Part shown: positions 13,129-25,100 of the stretch, piece by piece
Position numbering within the stretch: position 1 is the first letter of the stretch
Layout of the letters: the number at the start of each line of letters is the position of its first letter
NCBI GenBank assembly: GCA_030674185.1
Contig: JAPXFY010000021.1
Location: 72,549,221-72,613,220, forward strand
Source of the DNA: Monoplex corrugatus
Taxonomy: Eukaryota; Mollusca; Gastropoda; Littorinimorpha; Ranellidae
Direction of reading: 5' to 3'
Length of the DNA: 64,000 nucleotides
Made by a program: the position numbers and the translations under genes
The notes under the pieces: generated by a model
Told to the model about the DNA's origin: nothing
The model's database searches: none
Seen by the model: only the letters and a program-made list of their open reading frames with translations

Positions 13129-16100
13129 TCTAGAGTAGTCAAAAACAATTTATTTACATTCGCTTGTCTTTGTTTCAGAAAAAAGAACTGTTCCTTAAAT
13201 GTAAATTCATAAAAAGTTTAAGAATGGCGTACTTGAAATGGTGCAACAAATCCTCAAAACAATGTTTTGTGATTCATCATCTCGCTTCAAAATGAAGACC
13301 CAAGAGAGCCACCTTGTTTTTATACACATAATAATCATTCTTTACGTCACATATGGTTTGTCTCCCTCTTCAGGCACAGAAATTCAGAATGATGAAAATG
13401 ACATTTTTTCTGAGCATGGAATAGATTCTTTACAAATTTAGGGAAGCGTTTTTTGATTTATATCATACCAAAATTTGTTTGGGACTGTAAAATCTGACTT
13501 TTTCCCTTTAGTATTTATTCATCAAGTTCTTAAAGTTCAGCTGCTATCAAAAGTGGAAGATATTCAAAACTACCCTTTACTTTACTGTGGTGATATTCTC
13601 TTCGCTGCTGAGGCCAAACCATTGCACATCAGTAGGCAGACATCAAAGAAGAAAATAACTATAAAAACCAACTTTTTGTTCCTAAGCTTTTATAGAAAGT
13701 CAATTCCTTTAATCTTTTGACGCCAACACCCTATCCATCAACTGCAAAAACTTAACCCTTTGACTCCCTTACCCTATCCATCAGCTTCCTGCAGGAAACT
13801 GGTGAATAGGGTGAGGGAGTCAAAGGGTTAAGCTTTGACAGTTAGATTTTTTTTTCAGACAGCATAATCATGAAGACACAGATGATCCAGAATATCAGTC
13901 ACTGTGACCCTGACAAAGCTTCATGTGAAACAAAACTTGATGTCAGTGGGAATAATAGACTGTCACAACTGGGGAAACAGGTTTCAGATATTGTCAAAAG
14001 TCCTGAGAAAGTGCTTTTCACGTACCTTTGATGAAAAGAACTGATTTTAGGTACTTTTGGGGTCAGTTTGACCTTGACCAACCAACCAGTGTTTCTCAGA
14101 CTACAGCCAAAGAAAAAAGACAGGTTAATTTCTTCTTTAAGTCTTATCTCTCTAAGTACTTTATATGCTTGTTTATGTCATTTTTTTTTTTATAATTAAT
14201 GCTCTGTCTTCTCTGTCTTGTGCCTTCTGGAAGCAGGTTACTTTTGGGGGAAGGTGTTTGAGGTTTTTTTTGGGAGGTTGTGTTTCTTTCTTTCTTTCTT
14301 TGCTTGTATCGCTGCCCCAGCTTTATGCAGTATTTTTGTCGCCATCCCTTACCACTGATTTTGGTTCTCCAGCATTCTTCCACAACTCCAAACTCACTGA
14401 AACTTGAGATCATCATAAGAGCTGGGTTTGAAGGGTCACAGTACCTGGACAGTACAGGTAACATAACCATTTCACTTTGACAGTGATGTTGACTGTGATA
14501 ATGGTTTGAAGGGTCACAGTACCTGGACAGTACAGGTAACATAACCATTTCACTTTGACAGTGATGTTGACTGTGATAATGGTTTGAAGGGTCACGGTAC
14601 CTGGACAGTACAGGTAACATACTCATTTCACTTTGACAGTGATGTTGACTGTGATAATGGTTTGAAGGGTCACAGTACCTGGACAGTACAGGTAACATAC
14701 TCATTTCACTTTGACTGTGATGTTGACTGTGATAATGGTTTGAAGGGTCACGGTACCTGGACAGTACAGGTAACATAATCATTTCACTTTGACAGTGATG
14801 TTGACTGTGATAATGGTTTGAAGGGTCACGGTACCTGGACAGTACAGGTAACATAATCATTTCACTCTGACAGTGATGTTGACTGTGTTAATGGTTTGAA
14901 GGGTCATGGTACCTGGACAGTACAGGTAACATAATCATTTCACTGTGACAGTGATGTTGACTGTGATAATGGTTTGAAGGGTCACGGTACCTGGACAGTA
15001 CAGGTAACATAATCATTTCACTTTGACAGTGATGTTGACTGTGTTAATGGTTTGAAGGGTCACGGTACCTGGACAGTACAGGTAACATAATCATTTCACT
15101 GTGACAGTGATGTTGACTGTGTTAATGGTTTGAAGGGTCACGGTACCTGGACAGTACAGGTAACATAATCATTTCACTGTGACAGTGATGTTGACTGTGT
15201 TAATGGTTTGAAGGGTCACAGTACCTGGACAGTACAGGTAACATAATCATTTCACTTTGACAGTGATGTTGACTGTGATAATGGTTTGAAGGGTCACGGT
15301 ACCTGGACAGTACAGGTAACATAATCATTTCACTGTGACAGTGATGTTGACTGTGTTAATGGTTTGAAGGGTCACGGTACCTGGACAGTACAGGTAACAT
15401 AATCATTTCACTTTGACAGTGATGTTGACTGTGTTAATGGTTTGAAGGGTCACGGTACCTGGACAGTACAGGTAACATAATCATTTCACTTTGACAGTGA
15501 TGTTGATTTGATGACTTGATGATGATGTTGACTCTGATAATGGCGGTTGTTGCAGGTGACTCCTCCAGTGTTCCAGATGGGTGTAGAGGGTCAGAACCAG
15601 CCTGTGGTGGAGAGAACCCTTACGCGCTCCTTCTGCTTTGACAAGAGGAAAGGCTATGTTCAGGTGATCATCTCTTCATTTACTTTGTCTGAAATAGTAC
15701 TTGAAATCTTTTCTCATTTGACCAATTTTTGTTCAAGGATTTTCTGTCCAAAAAAACAGCACCTCCATCAACCACTGTCAGAAAAACCAATCACTACTAG
15801 CAATCATTCCATCAACAAAAAACCAAAAAAAGCCACTATCACCAACTTCCATATAAAGAAAATAGCTCCACATCGACCATTCCATCAAAAAATAGCACCA
15901 CCGTTTGTAACAACATCAGCAACAACAACAATTCTGCCACCTCCAACCAGCCTATCAACCAAGCCAACAATAAATCCTGTGATTTTCATTCTAAAAGGAA
16001 AGAAAATAAGGGGGAAAATGTAGGTCAAGAGCCTTGTTTTTTGGACAAATACCAGAAACAACCATGGAAACAGTTGATCTGTCATCAAGAATGACACAGA

Positions 16101-19100
16101 GTATTTTCCATGCAACTCACGACCGAAATGGACGATTGTGACATAAAGACCTTGAGGATATGGCAGTGGGTAGGATTGTGAAGAATATTGGCCATGGAAG
16201 CTTAAGGAATGATTTTGCCTCCCAGGCATACTGCATATATGATATCCTGCAAAGGAAAGTTCACATGGTTTAACAGAAAATGTTGTAAACTGTAGAGAAA
16301 TGGAACACTGGCCGTTAATCATCTTCTTTTGTTCCCCGTGTACACAGTCATACATTTGGCAGTGAAAGGTTCTGTCCTCCTGTTCTTGGTGTTGTCATGG
16401 AGCTTGGTGGTCAGCTGAGTTGCAGTCAGCCACCTCTCATGTAGTTCCATTCGATAGAGGTGATATCACTGCAAAATGTGTTCAGCTGTCTGGTCCTTTT
16501 CACAGCTGGGACAGGGTGGTAAAGGTGTCAGTTTGAACTTGTGGTTTATGTTTGTGTTGAGCCAGGTGCCGCCATGCAGTCTCATCAGGACCAATTGTTT
16601 TTGTGGCAGTCATCCCTTTTTGGTAACACTTATTTTGAGGAAGATGTGATGAAACATTGAAAGTAGGTCAAGCCAAGACACATATTTAATGCAGATTTTT
16701 GCGCTTATATGTAGGCCTTTTTGTCTTCTTAGTCCTTAGCCATATTAAACTCTTATGTTGCTGTTAGTTGGGGTGATGGCAAGTCATTACCAGATAGCTT
16801 GGTGTACTGATATGTCACATCAAAAAGGACAGCAATCAGTATGATACAAAAATCTGTAAGTAATCTGCAAAATATGATAGAAACCTATAGTGTAAGGATG
16901 ATATGTTGATGGTTTCATCTGTCTGATAAGACAGTACATACACCCAATTGAGGATTTACTTGGATGTGGAACAGCATCCGCTGTGGCTGAACAAGCGGAT
17001 CTTGAGTGATGGTCATTGGCACAGTCAGTGCGCATGAAGGTCGATGGCTATGACTGGGTGGTCACTTCCACAGCTTTCCTTCTCTCTCTTCTGTCTGATC
17101 ACAGTTAAGTTTGTTTTTCTCTGCAGTGACCATAATAATGAAAATAATAATGATAGTAATAAATATGACACTAAAACCTTAAACAATCTGCACAGTGAGA
17201 TGGAGTCTCAGTGTGTAATGTTAACACATTGTTAACTCATTGAGTGCCAGAGGGTTTTCCACGTTTGTGCCAGACCATTTTCGCGTGACTGAAAATTGTT
17301 TAGGGTGTGTTTATATCTGAGGTCACTGTGCATGTGATTATTCACATAAGTTAGTCATGTTAGATATCAAAAGAAAGGTAAGAGGACAGGCAATAAGGAT
17401 ATGCATGGAAAACAACAATATTGGAGTTGTAAATTAGGATTATATGGGTTATAAAATGAGGACAAATAAAAAAAAAAAAAGTCATCCACATTATACATAC
17501 AAATCAGACTGCCTATCGTCTGTGCAGATTCCCTTACAAAATCAGATGAATACTCCAAAAGGCACATCCAGTTGTGATATGAATGCTTTTTACAGCTTGA
17601 AAATATTCCAATTAGTCACTGTTCTGTGCACATTTTTGTCTAAAACGTTCACTGGCAACGCCCGACGTACCTCCATTGTTTTGTTGAAAAAGATCCGAAA
17701 AACACGGTCAAAACAAACGTAAACACACAAGAACTGCTCAGGGCAGAAGCGACGGAAACTACAAGAGTTATCGGTCGTGTGGCTACAGTAAAAAGTCGGA
17801 TCGGCTATCATCGGAAACTAAATGAAGCACACAAAGTTATATCAACGATATATCGTTGCCTGGCACAACTGCAGCCACCTATATCGACGATATATCGTCG
17901 ATTGGCACGGAAAGAGTTAATTAAAATATGATACCAAAATCATGAGAAAAAGCGCTGAAAAAAGCTTTTGTTCAACACAGTGGTTAAAACGGGCTTTCCC
18001 AAACACCTCATCGCATTAATTGCCTCATCATATAAAGACCAAAAGGTTACAGTTAAATGAAACAATCAGAAATATGAATTCTTCAACATCCACAAGGGAA
18101 TTAGACAAGGTTGTATCCTTTCACTGTGTCTCTTTAACTTCTACAAGGAACAAGTCAAGAGAGATGCTGACATAGAAGGCATGGGCATAAAGATGGGAGG
18201 AAAAAAATCTTACAAACCTGCGCTATGCCAGTGATACTGCACTGTTAGCAGACAACATTACCAGCATAACAAGAATTCTATACAGGTAGATACGGCAGGC
18301 AAAAAGGCTGGTCTAAACTTGTACACCAGGAAAACAAAAGTGCTACAGATCAAAGGCAAAGACACTGAAAACAATCATGACATCTTAATTAACAAATGTT
18401 TAGGAGTTAAAATATTTTGGTTGTGCTAAAAACTGATGATGGAACCTGCTCCAAAGACATCAAAATAAGAATTGGAGTTGCAAAGCAAAAAATGGTCCAA
18501 CACAACAACATTTGGAAAGACAGGGGCATGCCAAATGGCCTGAAAGTTAGACATTTAAAATGTTTGATCTGGCCAGTCATGATTTATGGCTTTGAAGCCT
18601 GGACTCTGAGAAAAACTGATTGCGGAACAATTGAGGCAGCAGAGATGTGGGTTTATCGGAGACTACTATGTGTCTAATGGACAGATAGAAGAACTAATAA
18701 AAATGTCCTGGAAGAATTTGATACCACCAGAAAACTACTACAGACATCAACAAGAGAAGACTAAAATACATCGGCCGTGTGTCATGTAGCAAGAACACAA
18801 ACCTCATGGCAACCATCTTTCAGGGAAAACAGTGGTAAACAGAAGAAAGTCAAACTTCCAGTCTAATACATCAAGAACATAACCAACATCATTGACCTAC
18901 ATATTCAAGAAATTGTCCACAAACGTCAAGACAGAGCGGCCTGGAGGGAGATAGTGGTGTGTAAGTATGCAGCGGCCAACACCGAACCCAGTGACACCTA
19001 CAGGTGAGACACGTGAGGTGCAGTAGTCAAGTGGGTAAGACTCAGACTTCCAGTAGAAAGGTCTCTGATTCAATCCCGCATGGGTATCATCCCACATCCA

Positions 19101-22100
19101 CCAGAGATGAAAATACGCAGACTGTCACAACAGCTTGCCATCCACCAGAGATGAAATACGCAGACTGTACAACAGCTTGCCATCCACCAGAGATGAAATA
19201 TGCAGACTGTACACCAGCTTGCCATCCACCAGAGATGAAATACGCAGACTGTACAACAGCATGCCATCCACCAGAGATGAAATACGCAGACTGTACACAG
19301 CATGCCATCCACCAGAGATGAAATATGCAGACTGTTGCATCACCAAGTATGCGTGACCATGCCACACAGAGATGAAATATGCAGACTGTACACAGCTTGC
19401 CATCCACCAGAGATGAAATAGCAGACTGTACAACAGCTTGCCATCCACCAGAGATGAAATACGCAGACTGTACAACAGCTTGCCATCCACCAGAGATGAA
19501 ATACGCAGACTGTACAACAGCTTGCCATCACGAGATGAAATACGCAGACTGTACAACTGCATCACAGAGATGAATACAGACTGTACAACAGCTTGCATCC
19601 CAGAGATGAAACTGCAGACTGTACAAAGCATGCCTCCACAGTGATGCAAACATGCAACTTACAACACTTGCCATACCGATGAAAAGCAACTGACAAACAC
19701 CTTTGACCATTCCACCATCGAGAGCTGATGGCAACTGTAACACATTAAGCTTCACAGTTGAGAAGGTCAGGTGGCAAGGGTTAGAACAAAGGTGATCTAA
19801 TAGATAGAAAAATGCAGAAAGTAAACAACAAGCGTATTCTAATACAACAAAACAGAAGGGAAATACGCAGCTGTACAACAGCATGCCATCCACCAGAGAT
19901 GAAATACGCAGACTGTACAACAGCTTGCCATCACCAGAGATGAAACATGCAGACTGTACAACAGCATGCATCCCAGAGATGAAACATCAGACTGTACAAC
20001 AGCATGCCATCCACCAGAGATGAAACGCAGACTGTACAACAGCATGCCATCCCAGAGATAACATGCAACTGTACAACACATGCCATCCACCAGAGATGAA
20101 ACATGCAGACTGTACAACAGCTTGCCATCACAAGATGAAATACGCAGACTGTACAACAGCTTGCCATCCACCAGAGATGAAATACGCAGACTGTACAACA
20201 GCTGCCATCCACCAGAGATGAAACATGCAGACTGTACAACAGCTTGCATCCACCAGAGATGAAACATGCAGACTGTAAAAGCATGCCACCACCAGAGATG
20301 AAATACGCAGACTGTACAACAGCTTGCCATCCACCAGAGATGAAATACGCAGACTGTACAACAGCTTGCCATCCACCAGAGATGAAATACGCAGACTGTA
20401 CAACAGCATGCCATCCACAAGATGAAACATGCAGACTGTACAACGCATGCCATCCACCAGAGATGAAATACGCAGACTGTACAACAGCATGCCACCTGTA
20501 CAGTCTGAGCAAAACAAGTGTGTAACTCATCAAGAAAGAATCAAAATGCTTAAGAAACAAAAGGTGAATCTAGATAGATAACAGAAAAACATGAAAGAAG
20601 AATACGAATGCGTATTTAATACAACAAAACAAGACAGGCGCAAATTTTCGGCCAACTGGCCTTTGTCAAGCGTAAGATTACAAAGAAACAAACACTAGAT
20701 ACAAAAATTTTTAGAAAAAGACTGAAACTCCCCTGCTGCTGTGTTCAATGTGAGAAAAGTCTTTTTCTCAAAATTTTTGTATGTAGTGTTTGTTTGTTTG
20801 TAATCTTACGCCTTTTTTTTTTGCGCCTGTCTTGTTTTGTTGTATTAAATATGCGTTCGTATTCTTCTTTCGTGTTTTTTCTGGTTCCTGTTTGCTTGAA
20901 CACGGGCAGTCACACTTGTTTTGGATTTCATTTTATTTTCTAGATAGATATATCACATTGTAGGCAAGATCTTGTGCTTACACACTCCGGCAAAAAAAAA
21001 AATTGGAATACTTAGGGGAAAAAAGATGGGTGTCGATAACTATATCTCACTGTGGAAGTCTGAAAGTAACACTTGTGATGTTGTATTTAACAGGCAGTGA
21101 TGGTGCCATTGCGTGAGGAGGAGCAGGAACCTCCATTGACAACCACAGCCTCTCACCCTCCCTGAAGAAGGCGTTAAGACACTGCTTGGGTCTGTTCCAC
21201 TTGGACAGGGTTGCTGAGCCCTTCTGTGACTGTGACGTAAATGTGAAGGAGACGGACACCTTCAGGTATTCTTGTCTATATATTTTAGATTATTATTTCT
21301 ATGACTGTCACCAGCCGTATACTACGAGTAAGCTGCCAGACACCCTCGCGTGCAGCAGTTGTGTCTTTTGGATTGTACAAGGTTTCATGGTCTTCTAGAA
21401 CCATGCAGTCCCCTTAGCTTGTTGGTCAGAACAGCCTGCTGGTAATACAGGGGTTGTGAGTGGACCCTTACGCATGTCACAGATTTTTCTGCAATTTGAC
21501 TGTCTCTGTTGATTAGAGGCAGGGATTCAGAGTTCAGTCCCTGAGTGCAGTATGAAAATTGGCCTGTTTGCTTCCTGTGTTAACCCTTTGACAGTCTCTG
21601 AGTGCTGTATGAAAATTGGCCTGTTTGCTTCCTGTCTTAACCCTTTGACAGTCCCTGAGTGCAGTATGAAAATTGGCCTGTTTGCTTCCTGTGTTAACCC
21701 TTTGACAGTCTCTGAGTGCTGTATGAAAATTGGCCTGTTTGCTTCCTGTTTTAACCCTTTGACTCCCGCATCATGTCCACAACCACCTGCATTGTCCAAC
21801 ATGCTAGCAAAGCAAATATTTAACCCTTTGACACCCTCGCCTTATCCACCAGCTTCCTGCAGGAAGCTGGTGGATAGGGTGAGGGCATCAAAGGGTTAAG
21901 TTTTTGCAGTCGGTAGATAAGATGCGGGAGTCAAAGGGTTAATATCTAATCATTCTAGTGATATCAGCCTAGTGTTCCATAAGTCTTTGTTTGACCTGAT
22001 GTATAGGGTTTTTCGTAGGCTCATGGAGTCTGCCAGATTATCACTGGCAGATTTGGGTGGAGTGCATATGGAATTGTCTGAGTGGATTGAATCCCACTTG

Positions 22101-25100
22101 AACATATTCCATCATCATCTTGAGACTTTGATCAAGCTTTGTGTGGCATCTTGGTCTAGTGAAGTCACCAGAACTTGTCTACCCCATCATGTGACCTGGG
22201 CTCCGTTCAGTAAATGTTCAGGAGCTACATCTGCCTCTCTGTTCAAGGATCTGTTCTGTCGTATGATTTCTGTTCATTCTGTTGTATGATTTCTGTTCAT
22301 TCTGTCTGTTGTATGATTTCTGTTGTATGATTTCTGTTCATTCTGTTGTATGATTTCTGTTCATTCTGTTGTATGATTTCTGTTCATTCTGTTGTATGAT
22401 TTCTGTTCATTCTGTTGTATGATTTCTGTTCATTCTGTTGTATGATTTCTGTTCATTCTGTTGTATGATTTCTGTTCATTCTGTTGTATGATTTCTGTTC
22501 ATTCTGTTGTATGATTTCTGTTCATTCTGTTGTATGATTTCTGTTCATTCTGTCGTATGATTTCTGTTCATTCTGTTGTATGATTTCTGTTCATTCTGTT
22601 GTATGATTTCTGTTCATTCTGTTGTATGATTTCTGTTCATTCTGTTGTATGATTTCTGTTCATTCTGTTGTATGATTTCTGTTCATTCTGTTGTATGATT
22701 TCTGTTCATTCTGTCGTATGATTTCTGTTCATTCTGTTGTATGATTTCTGTTCATTCTGTCGTATGATTTCTGTTCAAGGATCCATTCTGTTGTATGGTT
22801 TGTTAAGATTCAACTGTACTTTTACCCCTCCCACCGCCCCAGCACCAGACTTTTAAGTGTTGGTTTGGGTGCTGGTCTTTCAATGTTAAAATAGGGTCCC
22901 ATATGCAGCATGTGTTTAGTGCATATAGGTGAACTCACAGCAACAAAGATATTGTTCCTGGGAAGACTTTAGAAAAATCCAGGCAAGTAGGTAAACAAAA
23001 ATATGCACAAAATGAGAACAAAGGAAAAAATATGTGGCACTGAGTTGTGTTGGTGTGTTCTCCCCAAGTAGTGCAACCTGAAATTCACATGGTAATCCCT
23101 GTGACAGGAAGTAACTATGATATAGTACAGTAGTGTGATGTGTATGGCATTTCATCCATCTGAACACAAAACATACATGTTCTGTTAGAAGTAAATATGA
23201 TATCATACAAGAGTGCATTGTGCACAGAGTTTGTTTGCCGTGAACAGAGAACGTATTTGTTTGCCCTGAACAGAGAACATGTTTGTTTGCCGTGAACAGA
23301 GAACGTATTTGTTTGCCGTGAACAGAGAACATATTTGTTTGCCGTGAACAGAGAACATGTTTGTTTGCCCTGAACAGAGAACGTATTTGTTTGCCCTGAA
23401 CAGAGAACGTATTTGTTTGCCCTGAACAGAGAACGTATTTGTTTGCCCTGAACAGAGAACGTATTTGTTTGCCATGAACAGAGAACGTATTTGTTTGCCC
23501 TGAACAGAGAACGTATTTGTTTGCCCTGAACAGAGAACGTATTTGTTTGCCCTGAACAGAGATGAACAGAGAACGTATTTGTTTGCAACAGAGAATGTAT
23601 TTGTTTGCCATGAACAGAGAACGTATTTGTTTGCCGTGAACAGAAAACGTATTTGTTTGCTCTGAACAGAGAACGTATTTGTTTGCCATGAACAGAGAAC
23701 GTATTTGTTTGCCCTGAACAGAGAATGTATTTGTTTGCCATGAACAGAAAACGTATTTGTTTGCCGTGAACAGAGAACGTATTTGTTTGCCGTGAACAGA
23801 GAACGTATTTGTTTGCTCTGAACAGAGAACGTATTTGTTTGCCATGAACAGAGAACGTATTTGTTTGCCGTGAGCAGAGAACGTATTTGTTTGCCGTGAA
23901 CAGAAAACGTATTTGTTTGCTCTGAACAGAGAACGTATTTGTTTGCCATGAACAGAGAATGTATTTGTTTGCCCTGAACAGAAAACGTATTTGTTTGCCC
24001 TGAACAGAGATGAACAGAGAACGTATTTGTTTGCCCTGAACAGAGATGAACAGAGAACGTATTTGTTTGCCCTGAACAGAGATGAACAGAGAACGTATTT
24101 GTTTGCCCTGAACAGAGATGAACACAGAACGTATTTGTTTGCCCTGAACAGAGAACGTATTTGTTTGCCCTGAACAGAGAACGTATTTGTTTGCCCTGAA
24201 CAGAGAACGTATTTGTTTGCCCTGAACAGAGAACGTATTTGTTTGCCATGAACAGAGAACGTATGAACAGAGAACGTATTTGTTTGCCGTGAACAGAGAA
24301 CGTATTTGTTTGCTCTGAACAGAGAACGTATTTGTTTGCCATGAACAGAGAACGTATTTGTTTGCCCTGAACAGAGAATGTATTTGTTTGCCATGAACAG
24401 AAAACGTATTTGTTTGCCGTGAACAGAGAACGTATTTGTTTGCCGTGAACAGAGAACGTATTTGTTTGCTCTGAACAGAGAACGTATTTGTTTGCCATGA
24501 ACAGAGAACGTATTTGTTTGCCGTGAACAGAGAACGTATTTGTTTGCCGTGAACAGAAAACGTATTTGTTTGCTCTGAACAGAGAACGTATTTGTTTGCC
24601 ATGAACAGAGAATGTATTTGTTTGCCCTGAACAGAAAACGTATTTGTTTGCCCTGAACAGAGATGAACAGAGAACGTATTTGTTTGCCCTGAACAGAGAT
24701 GAACAGAGAACGTATTTGTTTGCCCTGAACAGAGATGAACAGAGAACGTATTTGTTTGCCCTGAACAGAGATGAACACAGAACGTATTTGTTTGCCCTGA
24801 ACAGAGAACGTATTTGTTTGCCCTGAACAGAGAACGTATTTGTTTGCCCTGAACAGAGAACGTATTTGTTTGCCCTGAACAGAGAACGTATTTGTTTGCC
24901 ATGAACAGAGAACGTATGAACAGAGAACGTATTTGTTTGCCGTGAACAGAGAACGTATGAACAGAGAACGTATTTGTTTGCCGTGAACAGAGAACGTATA
25001 TGTTTGCCATGAACAGAGAACACACATCCTTTGTTTCAGACCGCTGAACATCCAGAGTGTGGCCTTCCCGCACGTGACACACGCACACTTCATGGGATCC

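Larger units (their letters stand above)
12840..15555 (+). other. Gene 1 intron 3
   Basis: It holds a compound CA/GCAC/CT microsatellite (12967-13130), a short segment (13137-13178) shared with the gene's 5' flank, an unassigned stretch 13180-13708, a TTAA hairpin element, 13832-14424 with nothing recognised, and a 78-bp minisatellite that runs almost to the acceptor TTGTTGCAG (15555). Confidence 0.7.
15664..21093 (+). other. Gene 1 intron 4, built largely of mobile elements
   Basis: 15664-16370 has only A/C-rich sequence with no feature I recognise. It is followed by a LINE tail on the minus strand, 16620-17231 with nothing recognised, a 689-bp TTAA element, an RTE-like LINE fragment, a SINE head with a 42-bp array and a foldback element. 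20940-21093 leads to the acceptor ATTTAACAG. Confidence 0.65.
21266..25039 (+). other. Gene 1 intron 5
   Basis: It contains a 57-bp tandem, a nested TTAA hairpin element, a SINE piece (21985-22150), a 23-bp minisatellite, an unassigned stretch (22785-23220) and a 26-bp minisatellite ending 17 bases before the acceptor CTTTGTTTCAG (25039). Confidence 0.75.

Noticed and set aside
14144..14860. 238-codon minus-strand frame with a 26-residue repeat
   Set aside because: It is the 78-bp minisatellite translated, within an intron of gene 1.
15885..16355. 156-codon minus-strand frame in intron 4
   Set aside because: No domain, low-complexity start, and it abuts a LINE relic; it is probably chance.
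19070..20560. Many 60-218-codon frames on both strands
   Set aside because: They are products of the 42-bp tandem repeat, whose length is divisible by three.
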